This document shows, one piece after another, positions 11,206 to 23,628 of a stretch of DNA of 64,000 nucleotides (positions are counted from its first letter, which is position 1; each line of letters starts with the position of its first letter). The notes under the pieces are model-generated. The model had not been told where the DNA came from, searched no databases, and worked only from the letters and a program-made list of their open reading frames with translations. A program made the translations under genes and the position numbers. Source of the stretch: Liriodendron chinense (taxonomy: Eukaryota > Streptophyta > Magnoliopsida > Magnoliales > Magnoliaceae); assembly GCA_003013855.2 (NCBI GenBank), contig ML058484.1, positions 8,729,344 to 8,793,343 on the forward strand, written 5' to 3'.

Positions 11206-12230
11206 TCCTTCCAATGATGTCGAAATCCTCTCGCTAGAGCCAATGAATCCTTTAAGAAGGGTATTCTTATGGTAAGTAAAGGTGACAAATGTAAGCTTCT
11301 AGAATGACTTCCCTTTCTAGACTCTTCCCATCATTTTATAATTCATAAAAGAAGCCAAAGTTGTTGATTCTACGAGGTTGTTGGGGATCTAGAGTCTTGG
11401 AATGCTATTGTTTGGTGGAATCCAAGGAATGAGGAAATGGGAGATTTTAGCCTTATGGGAATGCTTTATAGTATGTAAGTTTAAGCTGGTTGAAGAAAAC
11501 AAGGGTATGGACATGGTCTAATAAATGCAAATTCTCCCTATAATCCCTTTATAGTTCCATGATGGTGAGAGGTGTGAATTCTTCTCTGTTGGCTAAGGTG
11601 TGTAGTCTTCCATCCTTCCAAGAGTGCAAGCTTTTGTATAGATTGCTTCAGCTAACAATTCCTTGCATTAGACAATCCAAAGAAGAGAAGCATGTTGATT
11701 CGGGTGCCTCATGCGAAAAAAAGCAAACGTGCCTCTCAAGCACCTCTTGTTTCATTGTGATATCACAAGGGACATTTGGTATCATTTTTTCAACTAATTT
11801 TCTGTTGAATGAGTCTATTCTGGCTGTGTTTTGGGGTTGGGATAAAGGCCCTTTCTTCCCTACGGAGAAAATGTTTTGGAATATGCTCCCATATCCAGGT
11901 TTATGTGGAGTTTGAAAAACACACACAGACACACACAGAAATCCAAGGATTTTCGAAGAGAAAAGCTCCTCCATGGCCTCTCCCAAATGGAGCATTCAAT
12001 CCGTGGTGTTAAAGTAGGAGTTGTGTACTCCCACCTTCAAGGATATAAGAAGTCAGAGGATTTGTCAGCTTTTTTCTAGATGATTTTCCAGTCTTCTGGG
12101 CTGAGTACATTTTATTCATGTCAGTCTGTTGTCCTTGATATGATTTCTCATCATCTCTGTCCTCTTGTAGCTTTTTGCTCTTTTTGGCAATAAAAGTTTT
12201 TCAATTATCATTCAAAGAAGAAAAAGAGGA
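11206..12230 (+). pseudogene. L1-type LINE, 3' portion of the copy split by the gypsy element
   Basis: This is the continuation of the LINE begun near 1.0 kb. A plus-strand reading near 11735-11800 gives FLHCDITRDIWYHFF-like sequence once a frame change is allowed, matching the zinc-binding C-terminal region of plant L1 elements (HLLLHC..A..IW). Near 12140-12200 the text ends with a CPLVAFCSFWQ-like tail followed by aataaaag and an A-rich stretch (about 12187-12240), a plausible 3' end. The exact 3' boundary and target duplication could not be fixed. Much of 11206-11550 is too decayed to read. Confidence 0.6.
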
Positions 12231-12239
12231 GGAAGAGGA

Positions 12240-12630
12240 AGTTATCTCCACTTCATCCTCGAAGCAAACAATGAATAGTGATTTGTGCAAGTAGACTGTC
12301 AATGAGTTAGGCCAGCCTATTGGCTTCTCGTGACAAGCCTGCTGTGAAACAAGCTTGGTTTTAATGTTTAGGCCAATGGGCCAGGCTTGCAACTGATTTT
12401 CGGGCCAAAAAGTAAACATCATGCCCGAGCTTGAATTCAATGACATTTTCCATTCAATGCCTAGTCCAACTCAAATCTAGGCCCATTTACATTTGCCATG
12501 ATCCAGGCTTGGGGTTAACTTTCAGTCACACAAGCCAACGCCGAGCCTAAATTTCAAGCCTGAAATTTAAGTGGGCTAGGCTCAAGGCAAACCTCGGTCT
12601 GGCCCAATTCAAGCTTGTTAACAGCCCTAC
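12240..12630. other. Intergenic stretch, no gene seen
   Basis: The stretch has repeated aggcttg/caagcct and gggcca words in both orientations (for example near 12310, 12390 and 12560), suggesting a decayed repeat. Nothing coding is supported. Confidence 0.4.
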
Positions 12631-12639
12631 ATGCAAGCA

Positions 12640-13479
12640 ATGTTTGAAGTATCGGTATCACTACAAGTTTTGCTGGCCGAGGATACGAAAACAATATCGA
12701 TGCCGTTGATAGTATCGCCGATAACTGCAAATGTGGAGAAACATAGGGGAAACGGTGGAATTTTTCAGTGGAACTTAGGAGATGCTAAAATACACATATT
12801 TGCACATTTAGAAATTAAAAAATTGAAGAAAAAAAAATGCATCCATAATAAGTTTTCATTTAATGGGGGCCTAAAAGTATGTGCTTTTGTAAGAAATCAG
12901 TCTAGCCATCCCATCCATCGCATCTATCCATCCAACTATCCAACATTCCATCCGAACATCCCTCAATATTTAAGAATATTGACAACACACGATATTTTGC
13001 TGAGAAATCATTGACATCTTAAAAAGAAGCAAAAGATTGTAGTCTCGATATCACCCATGTTGCAATAACGATAATATTGTGGTATTATCATCAACAAATT
13101 GAACACTGATACAACCATGCACCCATAAAAATAAAAAAATAAAAATTTGAAATTGAAAATTTTTTTTCATAAACAAATTTTTGGCAATACCAATACATTG
13201 ACGACATCATTGAAATATCGCCGATACACGGCGATACAAGCGATAGCTGGAATTTACACAATCGAAAATATTAACGATGCATTGGCCATACAAGCGACAC
13301 CTGGAATTTACACGGTTGAGAATATTGGTGATAAATTTGCAAGATCAATACATTGCTAATACCGGGAATTTTTTATGCTACTAGTCTTATCGGTATCACT
13401 GCTATGTTATCGGTATCGCCAACTTAGAGATACAGATAATATTGGGGATATTACGATAATATCGGGGATACTTCAAACG
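12640..13479. mobile_element. Mutator-type MITE rich in TATCG/CGATA repeats
   Basis: An 840-bp element with inverted ends (GTTTGAAGTATC at left, GATACTTCAAAC at right) is flanked by 9-bp direct repeats atgcaagca at 12631-12639 and 13480-13488; one further a also matches. A 9-bp duplication is typical of Mutator-like elements. The interior contains many tatcg/cgata words and a duplicated segment ending ggaatttacac (about 13250 and 13312). There is no transposase. Confidence 0.75.
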
Positions 13480-13489
13480 ATGCAAGCAA

Positions 13490-14458
13490 GTAGGACACCC
13501 TTGTTCCTCTCTAACAATGATGCAATCCCGTCTCAGCAAACCACACATTGCCTTCAAATATCAAACTCCACTCTTTAACTGCCACATCCGATCTCTCCAT
13601 GAGATGACAGAAAATTGGGGTTTTGGTGTGAGTTTGCTACAGTTAAGGGAGAGTTAGAAATACATCCATGTCAACCCAGCTTATCAAAATCGTGGACCCA
13701 TTGCGAAACGAGTGTAGCTCCAAGTGGACATCAAATGGGCAGTTAGAAAAAAATACCAAGATCGAGGGTTTAAATCAAATGGGAGAAAATCAGATGGTGA
13801 AGAGCCCGTTCGGTAGACGCCGTTTGGTTATCAAGATTAACAGAAAAGAGTATTTTATCTGAAACACAATTATGATTAACTAGCATGAGATGAACTCATA
13901 CTTAAATAAGCGTCCACCAAACAAGCCCCAAGATTATTCAATCAATGTGATTTTTTGAGCTACCACTCCATCCATGATTCGACCCAAAGCCAACAACTTC
14001 GACAATCTAGATAGACCTACAAGCATGCCATGCTTGCCGCACATATGTTGCCAGTGCTCTCCCTCAATGAACGTAAGAATGGATTCAAAAAAGCAATTAA
14101 TATATTTTACAGAAAATATTTTTAAAAAAACAGAACTGCAATCTAAGAATAGAAGGAGAGATTAAAAAAAAACAGAACTGCAATCTAAGAATAGAAGGAG
14201 AGATTATCTGCAAGTACAGGAATGCGATTTCAGAGAGATGGTGATCCTCAAGCGCGTGTAGAAAAAAAGGGGACCTACACGCCTGCTGATTGGTCCCCAT
14301 GGTCACAGCAGCTAGCTGGAGTATGGTGCCCCTTTTCTACTCGGCTCGTGAGACCAATCCCAGGTCGTGCAGGTGCCTTGCTCTACATGCGCGTGTGAGC
14401 TTAGCATTTCTCTGTGCTCTTTCGTTAGGGTTTTGGAGGTTGGGGAAATACCTCAGAA

Positions 14459-14460
<2 letters not shown>
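13490..14460. other. Intergenic stretch with short repeats
   Basis: No gene is seen. At 13808-13932 two inverted ends (cggtagacgccgtttggt and accaaacaagcccc) suggest a small MITE without a clear target duplication. At 14126-14206 a 41-bp unit (acagaactgcaatctaagaa...) is repeated in tandem twice. Confidence 0.4.

Positions 14461-14490
<30 letters not shown>
14461..14490. repeat. (GA)n microsatellite
   Basis: About 30 bp of uninterrupted GA dinucleotides. Small ORFs crossing it are repeat artefacts. Confidence 0.95.
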
Positions 14491-14492
<2 letters not shown>

Positions 14493-16328
14493 TACACAGT
14501 AACTGGCGATTTCCCGCGAAAAAAGAAACCCTACACTAGCAACTGTCTTTGATTAGCGATTTCCCGCGAAAGACTGTCATGCGAGAAAGGCGACGATATA
14601 AAGAAGAGAAAGAAGTTCTGATGCTCTGGCAGAGTATGATGCATTGTACGCATGCACTTGGAAATACCAAGCTTGACATGCATGCACTCAAATCAAGCCG
14701 TAGAGATAGTGGGCCTCAATTCAGATGAGTCAAAAACCCTTTTGAGGATGCACTCGTGCCAACATGGCACACTTGTGCGAGATCTGAGACATTCATCAGG
14801 TGGGGCTTAGGTGACAAAGGAGGATTGATATTATGGGACAGTACGGGTGGCATATAAACATCACAGTGTATCCAATGAGATTTTAACGGTGGGCATTTCC
14901 CCACCTTTTTTCCCATCCTTAGCTCCCTCGAGTGTTGGATTGCCTCATTTTTAACTAATGTCCTGATATGAGTTGGCAAAACGGAAGGACGAGTGGATTT
15001 CCTCACAAGTATCATGGTAGACCCCACCTAGCTTAGCTTTGACTATGGAAACTTCCTCCTATATTGTGTCGTAGGCAATCCATGTCCCACAGCCAAAATG
15101 GAGCAGCGTGCTTAGTAAACTCTGTAGGGTCCGCCGTGTCTTAGCCATGCGTGGACCTTTCATTTTTTCAGCTCATGTCAGCGCATGAGCTCAAATTTGA
15201 AGCATAACCAAAGCTCAAGTGGATCACAACACAAAAAAGAAAGGGCATTGAGCACGCTAGCCTATGAAAATTTCTTAGGGTACAACTAAAATATTTTTTA
15301 CACTTAATCTAACCGTACTAGATCTGATGGCGAGTAAGCCAGCATGTGGCAACACCACGGTGGAGAAAATCAAAACAAGATCTTCACAACTGATGTAATC
15401 ACTATGAGAAGATTGTTAAGCTCAAGGAAATCGGTCTGCCACCGAACACATACCACTACGCCATATGCAAAAACAAGAAAAGTCATGGGCTTCATAATAG
15501 CCTGGAGAGGATGTTCACAGCTACTATTTTAGCTAACAATGATTCTTCTTATAGCACATAATAAAATCCAAGTGGTTACACACCTGTGAAGTCATGATGG
15601 GAAAGCTTTAACATGTAACTAAGGTAATGACTCACAACGAGATATGATAGACCGTAGCTGGCCATACACATCTGGAAGCAAGTTGATTGCTGTGAGGACT
15701 ATGAAACCTCACCACAGAATAGAAATACAATGAGATACGCTTTCTAGATGCTTGGCCAATTGGAGGAAGATCCAGAAAACTCATCTGGAATTAAAGATAT
15801 AATTGACTACATTTGCTAATTGGTCAATCAATCTAGAAAAGAAAAAAAGCATGAACCATAATTTCAATTCAAGTCTCCAACAAACTATCTTACAATTTTA
15901 TAGATAAAGTAGAGAATGAAGAGCTTGAAACCCATGCCATTTCCATACAACACAACACTACTATTTTTAACTTTGCCCATTCTCTGTCCGCCGTGGACAC
16001 TTATCATCACCATTATTATTCAATCAAACTCTACAAGAGTCAGTCATTGCAATGCTACAAACCAGCAGCTTTGATCAATCAAATTAAAATAAGTTAATCA
16101 AGCATCCTATGTCTACAATCAAGTCATTAGACCTAAAAAGATCTCTAGATATTGAGTGGATGGCCAACAAGGCCATCTCACCACATGTCTAAATATTCCA
16201 CCCGACCTTCCTACCACGAAGAATGTTGCCGAGTAACAAATAGTCGATCGTTTAACCATGATTGTTTTGCCCCCATGAAGCTTAGTTGTGCAAGGTAACG
16301 AATAAACTATTGTTTTCAATGACTGTCT
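14491..16328. repeat. Intergenic stretch with decayed foldback-type arms
   Basis: No coding region is supported. Around 14790-15030 and 15115-15250, paired words such as caggtggggcttaggtgac and gtagaccccacctagc show degraded arms of the foldback repeats. The rest, including 15340-16320, is unassigned AT-rich sequence. Confidence 0.4.
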
Positions 16329-17040
16329 TGTTAAGAACACCGGCAGCGGAAGCAGAAGTCGAAACGCGTAGAGTAATGCGAAATCAAACAAGTAAACAAG
16401 ATGCAATCAATCACACACAAACATTCACCACAAGAGACTCCGAATTTACGTGGAAAAACCCCTCAACGGGTAAAAAATCACGGCACAAAATGATCCACTA
16501 TGAATATTAGAAGATTACAGAGATTGACAGCCCACAAGCAAGGAAAAATAGAGAAAACCCCAAGTTCTCTCTCACACACACATCTCCCCTCTTCCTAATG
16601 CGATTAGGAAACCTTGGACACCTTAGGATACAACCTAAATCCGGATTACAACTCCTTAAATAAGCAAAAGATCGGAAATAAAAACATCTTGCGCGCTACT
16701 GCAAGCTGCGCAAGAAACTCGCGCACACGTTAGACTGGTCGGCTAACCAGGTCGGCCAGTGCACAGAACAGTCTAGGGGAAAAACAAGTTTGCTGCCTCA
16801 CCACCGACTGGGCGGAGGCCCCTGCAAACCGGTCGCCCAACCGGTTTAGGGCACACGAAATCTGCCAAAGGGGGGGTCTTCACATGCATTTGGGTCACAC
16901 CGTCCGACCGGTCGCCTGACCAGTCGCAGTACCCAATCCGTGCATAGTTTGAAGACTACCCCAACACGTCTTGCCATAAACGTCGGTCCTACAATGAACA
17001 AATTGTTGAAAATCCATATGCCATTGGCCATCTAACCACG
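16329..17040. repeat. LTR-like remnant (probable Ty1/copia type)
   Basis: It starts TGTTAAGAACACCGGCAGCG and soon reads atttacgtggaaaaacccct, a sequence style typical of plant copia LTRs read in reverse and also present near 62265 beside the copia element. A GC-rich block (about 16725-16930) has repeated gaccggtcgcc / aaccggtcgcc words. No target duplication or second terminus was found, so the right end is approximate. Confidence 0.45.
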
Positions 17041-18201
17041 GAATCCAGTACTACTGTGATGAACTGACAACCACCATAATGACTATCTAGCTACGAAGCT
17101 AACTGTTGACAAACAACCACAATTGTCTCACATAACGAAGCCTAGCTAGTTTCCAATTATCATTTTGTCGTGAAACAACTAAGCAAGCGATTTAGCTTTC
17201 ATACCCAACTGAACTTTTTGCTGGTGAAGTTTGATATTTTATAAGTCGACGAATGGATTGTCATTGGTCATCCTTCTTATTTTTCTTTTATTTTTCATCC
17301 TAGCCAATTGTAAATATATTTAAATTATTAATTTTATCAACTTCGGCTTACTTTTATTCTTTTAAGTTATGTTATCTTAATATTGAATAGTGTAGGCTAA
17401 CAACACTTAGTTCGAAGTCCTTACTCCAAGGTTAAAAAAACTCACTAGAACGACAAATCCTCTCCTTTGCCAATTGCTTAATTTAGTGGTCGATGACGGT
17501 ATAGTCAAGTCAATCTTTTTAGATCTGGTCATAAACTATTTATTTTAGTGTCTGGAGTCACAAGGCATTCAATTTGATTCAAGCCACATGCAGCTCTGGC
17601 ACACCCAACATGCACAAGCACACATCACATGAATGATTAAATTCGAGTCAAGCTCCATTTTTGCCTAGTTTTTTTGTCGTGCATATGAATAGAATAGCTG
17701 ATACAAAGAATCCTCTTATGGTAAAAACGAAAAATGGGTTGATTTCTGGAAAGAGAATATAGAGTGAAGCCATTTACATCATTTGTGGCAGTTGGAATTT
17801 CCTTGCGTTGCCATAATTTCCATGCATTCAAACGGGTGTGAGAGGAGAGGTGAAAGATGGTCACATCTGCCAACCTGACCCTCATGTGGAGGATTCAATC
17901 AGTTGTCAAGTGAAAAAAACCACGATTACTCCCCAAATCTGAAATCGGGCCGCTCCCACCCATGAACCGAGCCACCCCTTGAGAGAATGGGCAAAAAATA
18001 TGATGAACGGTCTATATTCGAGTATGTTGGCCCACCTGATGAATGGCCCCCTAAATTTTGAGCAGTGGCATATTCATTACCTCCACCATACGAATGTATG
18101 CATTTCGAATGTGGTGTATAGTGCAGAGAGAGAGAGACCTTATCAATTTAAGGCACCTCAGGAGACCTTTGTGACTAATGGGACATAGCACCCTTGCGGC
18201 T
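17041..18201. other. Intergenic stretch, no gene seen
   Basis: AT-rich sequence without convincing coding potential, tandem repeats or recognisable element ends. Confidence 0.4.
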
Positions 18202-18204
18202 TAA

Positions 18205-18687
18205 GGGATTGTTTGGGGGGCGTGAATTGGTGGTAATTAATGCATGTGGGAGGAGTGTCTTTGATGTGAATTGGTGGTAATTAGTGCATTTGAGAGGAGT
18301 GCATTTGATGTGAATTGTTTCAATTCACATCAAATATACCAAAAGGTACTTTTTTGAAATCAAAACAAAAAACCAAGAGATTCTATTTACCTGGATTTGG
18401 ATTCCGATTACCATCAACTCACAAGTCACGGCCATCTTTCTTGATTTCTCTCTTCCAACTATGTAATTTCATTTCACATGAATTCCAATTACCATTGACT
18501 CGTAAGTCACAATCATCCCCCTCTCTCTCAAATACAAGCTACCAAACACAATTTGTGGTTCCAAATAATTTGCCATATTTCAATGAGTTCCAACTATAGG
18601 TTGCCAAACACAACTGGTGATTCCAACTCACATGGATTCTATGATAATTGCCAATGCATATAAAGCGTAGAGCTACCAAACAACCCC
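18205..18687. mobile_element. PIF/Harbinger (Tourist-like) MITE
   Basis: A 483-bp element has inverted ends GGGATTGTTTGG and CCAAACAACCCC, flanked on both sides by TAA (18202-18204 and 18688-18690). The GGG.TTGTTTGG end and 3-bp TAA duplication fit PIF/Harbinger MITEs. Inside the left end, ggtgtgaattggtggtaatta-like words are repeated twice (18220-18310). Confidence 0.75.
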
Positions 18688-18875
18688 TAAGCATCTGTGA
18701 AGCATCATTGATCTTTTTTCTCCCCCACTTAACAATCTTAGCCATCTGAATGGGACACATTTTTATCTTGAATGCGAATGGTTACTGTAGTTGACACATC
18801 ATGGATGACCCCCATAGAAGAATCTTAGCGATACAAAAGTTGACAAACTTTCATCTTGAATGCGAACTGTTGGTG

Positions 18876-18876
<1 letters not shown>

Positions 18877-18915
<39 letters not shown>
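18877..18915. repeat. (GA)n microsatellite
   Basis: About 39 bp of GA dinucleotides between the MITE at 18.2-18.7 kb and the 3' end of the ARM-repeat gene. Confidence 0.95.
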
Positions 18916-18920
<5 letters not shown>

Positions 18921-19077
18921 TCTCAACCTCCTGATTTGTTGCCTACAAGATCTGAAAATGGCATTTACATTCACATTCATCATGTTTTGTGCACCATGTA
19001 AAATAGAATTTTACATGAGGTAAAAACCACTCCCAAACATCCTTAGAGAGAGAACATCTAAAAAAAATTACTACTAA

Positions 19078-21653
19078 CTACTGGGGAACTATTTTAACCA
19101 TTGCTTGTGCCGAAATGGGTGGCAAACCGGATGAGCATAGGCTCTCCCACGACTCAAGAGATGACATCCCGCTCGTTTTCCTTTCATCATCTGCTACAAA
19201 CACCTCATAAACCGAATTCGCAATGCTTCGAGCCGATTCCCGAGCCTCGGGCAGCCTGTCATTCAGTAAGTCTGCCGCCATTCGAATCAGTGGAAGGAAC
19301 CCAAATTCTTTCATCCCTTCAAGAGCCTGCAGAAAAAAGGAAATGCAAGCCTCTTTCAGATGAAAACAGCATACTTATCAGCAGGTAGAAATGGCAATCT
19401 GTAGTGAGAAGAGATGGCAATCAATCCAGACCATCCAACTGTGGGCCATGCTGCTGATGGGGCATGGCCCAAAAATCACATCAATCAGGAAATAGATCCC
19501 TGGTCCATTAATCACTAAGGCGCCAGTGGTCCCATTGAGGTGCACATTTAAAAAACCCACACAGTCATATGGGCCCGTAAACATCAAGAAATGGTCAATA
19601 TTGATTACAACAGTGTCCATCAACAGGCCTGCTGGGATTGTTTGAAAAAACGGTGGGGCTCATGATTTGGAGGATTTGGACCGATACGCCGTACGCCGAA
19701 ACCTACAGTGAATGCCTGACATGAGCAAACTTTGCACCTTTGTGGTGATTATATCAATCAAGGTGTAGTGTAGATTACATGGCTAAAATCAGGCCCGATC
19801 ACTTGTCAGGTGGGCCTTATTTACCAAAACAATGGACAGTTTTTAGAAATGACAATGGTCCCCATTGAACATAATCTGAACCCTTGGATGAGTTGAATGA
19901 CTGATTTTTGGACCACTCACAGCTGGATGTCCCATCGCAAGTTTTGTGTGGACACGTGGAGGTGCTTGTGGAGGTGTGCTTGTGCACATTGTCGGCAAGT
20001 CATGCCCAAGTAGCATGTGTTAGAGCAAAGGGTACCAATCACCTACAGGCACCTGTAGGTGATCAGTTCTTGCAAAGAAAAACTATGCCACACTGTGAGA
20101 GACGCAATGATATTCTTACCATATTGGAGACGCAGTTGGAGATGGAAACAGCAGCTTTGGCCCTTACTTTAAGGCTGGTGTGACTAACACAGGTCTGGAG
20201 CTTTAGTAGCAAGGGAAGTGGGGGCACAGAGGCAGCCATTGCCTGGAGCGCCTTCTCAGCTTCTTCACACACAAACTTCTTGTCTTGAGAGGCCTTCAAC
20301 AAGAGCTGCAGCAGCTGCATTGTAGCAATATTCATCAGGGTGGTTTAGTCAGCTTGCAGAACCCTGCCTTGATAAAATGCAAAGAAATGCTAACGCATGC
20401 ATCCGGACCGTTCATCATGTTGGGACTGCTGTGAAGATGCCCCGGCTGAGAGATCAGGCCAATCCACTCAGTGGGTGCATATCCGGGCCATTCATCAGGT
20501 CGGGAATACTGTGAACATGCCCCAACTGAGAGGTCAGGCCAATCTACTCAGTGGGAGAGAGGCATGTGGTTACGAAAAGATGGCCAACATGCTACCTTTG
20601 ACTCTCTTGTGTGGCCCACGTCGGATTGACGTACTAGCTTGATTTTTGGGGTAGGACATGTGTCATAGCGGGACCCACCTGATCAATGTGCTCAGCAGGT
20701 GCGTATCCGGGCCGTTCATCAGGTCAGGACTACTGTGAACATGCCCCAACTGAGAGGTCAGGCCAATCCGCTTAGTGGGAGAGCGGCATGGGGTTAGGAA
20801 AAAGATGGCCAACATGCTACCTTTGATTCTCTTGTGTAGGCCATGCCCGATGAATGGACTGGCTTGTTTTTTGGGGCAGGACATGTTCATTGCGGGACCC
20901 ACCTGACCATTGTGGCCGCACTTGGCACATGTTCTCCGGATTTGTCCCTCCAATCTCTCTCCTTGCAAGCATGACTTTGCTACAAAATTTTTTGCATAAA
21001 GTAAACAAACCTTTTCTTCCCCCCTTAGTGGACCACACCGCAGGAAATGGAAATGATAAAACACCTACCTTTGATAAATTTTTAGGGGCCCAAACACATT
21101 GGATGGAAAAAAAAAAAAAGAATTACAATGGGCCCTTAATTTAGGTTAGCGTTACCTAATCAATAGGTTGGATGGTAAAAAAAAGAATTATAGTGGGCCC
21201 TAGCATTTTTTAATGGTAGGATTTAATTGCCAATGTTAACTCTTATGGGTCCACATAATATTTGGATCTTTTTAATGGTAGGATTTAATTGTCAACGTTA
21301 ACTCTTATGGGTCCACACAAGATTTGGATCTTTTTCATTTTTAGGCTCATGCCTTGAAATCATGATCAAAGAAGGATGAACAACGTGGATCAAGCAAACG
21401 CATAATCATGGAGCCCATGGCGTAGGACCTCACCGAAGTGGATTACGTGAGCCTTGCGCAAAGAATAAAATGTTTAAGAGGGCATGGTCATCTTTTTAGA
21501 ATACAACAGACGAAGTTCTTTGACAATTGTTAGTCTAAGTCAAAATAAGTGGATTTTTTTATCTTATTTCAAGATCATAGGTGGGTTATATGGGAAACAA
21601 TATAAAAGCAAGTTTTTATTCAGAATTCAACCAAAACCTAAGCGTCTGTGTGA

Positions 21654-21699
<46 letters not shown>

Positions 21700-23582
21700 A
21701 CTTAAGCAAATAACCTACGGAGGACATTTCACAAAAGTAATGCTAGAGCTCAAATCACTTATCTAGAAAAATCTCACCTCATTTAGCCATTGCATCATTA
21801 ATTGTCCACCTAAGGCCCTCTCCCCTAATTTCCCCTGCATGTACATTGGGGCTTGACCAATCATCAAAGAAGCTGAGATGTTCGGAACACTTTATTAAGC
21901 TCCTCGACTGCCTAGGCATGCGCTTTTGTTGGGTACTCTCTAAAATTCCAAACTCCTCCCCAAACGCTTTTGTTGGGTACTCTCTAAAATTCTGAACTCC
22001 TCCCCAAATGCTCGGAACACTCTCTCAAGCTCCTCAACTACCAAGGCATGCGTCTTGTTGGGTACTCTAAAATTCCAAACTTCTCCCCAAATGCTCCAAC
22101 CTCTCCAACAAGCCAAAGTCCGTAGATCTCCTATGGTCACAAGAGGTCTAAAACAGGACCTCTTGGAAAGAAGATTGATCACCTATAACTGGTTGTATGC
22201 TATAGAGCATTTTTTGTGCCTTCAAAATTCTTATTTCAAAAAAATGCTTGCTTTTAAACTGTTTCCTAAAATCCATTTATGATTTTAAATAAGGTCAAAA
22301 AGCCGAGTTGTCAAAGATTTTGACTCTGAGTAACGGTTGTCAAAGAACTTCGTTTGTTGTACTCCAAAAAAGATGATTATGCCTTCTTAAACATTTTTCT
22401 CCTTGCACAAGGCTTGTCGAATCCACTATGGTGGGGGACTACACCGTGGACCCCACAATTACGCGTTTGTTTGATCTGCGCCATCCATCCTTCTTTGATA
22501 ATGATTTCAGGTCCTGAACCCAAAAATGAAAAAGATTCAAATCTCATATGGACACACAAGAGTTAACAATGACAATTAAATCCTACCATTAAAAAATGAT
22601 AGGGTCCTCTGTAATTCTTATTTTTTGTCATCCAAGTAGTAGATTATGCAACGTGGACCCAAATTAATGGCCCATTGTAATTCTTTTTTTTTTTCCCCAT
22701 CTAACATGTTTGGCCCTCGAGAAGTTATCAAAGGGAGGCATTTAATCCTTTCCATTTCCTATGGTGTGGTCTACTTGAGATTTGGACCTTGCCTCATATT
22801 TGGGCCCATGCCCTAAAATGACCTCGCAAAATGGATGGGCGATGGGATGTACCACATGCATCATGTTGAGGGGTCCACAACTTTTGAAACTCCAATGAGA
22901 TCATGGTGCATTGGAGTGCTGGAGGAGCACCACTTGGCTATGACCTGGAACCAGCGGAGGCGGGTTTCTTGGGAAAGGCTTTGGCATGAAGTTCCTACGC
23001 AAGGAAGTTACATGGGGCCCACCATGATGTTTGTGAGAAATCCACCCTGTTCATCTATTTTTTGAGTTCATTTTAAGATATGCGACAAAAAATGAGCCAG
23101 ATCCAAGACTGAAGTGGGCCACACAAGAGGAAACAATGTTGATTGAACTGGCACCATTGAACAATTCATATGGCCACAAAAGTTGTATCATGGTCAGTGT
23201 TATTGTGTTTTCAGTTCATCCTCATGGGAATGAACTTGTAAACGGTTTGGATGGCATATAAACATCAAGGTGTTGCCCAAGAAGGTTTCAACAGTGGGTG
23301 TCATTATCCCCACTTTCTTGTGATGTAGTCCACTTGAGATTTTCCCCACTTTCCTGTGGGAGAGGGGCTGCGACATTTAGGGGTTTGGGTGAGAGAGAGG
23401 GTTTTTTTTAAGGGTTTGTTTCAAGGGTAAAAATGTCATTTAAAAAATATGGTAGGAAACACATACCGGTAGTAGACCATGTGTGTTTTTTGGCCTACGG
23501 CATGAACAATAGATGGGTTTTAGGAAAGAGTTTAAAAGCAAACTTTTTTTTTGTTGGAATTCAACCAAAACCTAAGCGTCTG

Positions 23583-23628
<46 letters not shown>

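Larger units (their letters stand above)
21010..22790. repeat. Large inverted repeat (foldback, about 0.5-kb arms) in intron 3
   Basis: The left arm (about 21010-21540) and right arm (about 22305-22790) are reverse complements with moderate divergence. Examples are acgaagttctttgacaattg (near 21510) against caaagaacttcgtttgttgt (near 22340), and taaatcctaccattaaaaa on the right against tttttaatggtaggatttaa on the left. The spacer carries a (CT)n tract and a three-fold repeat. Confidence 0.75.
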
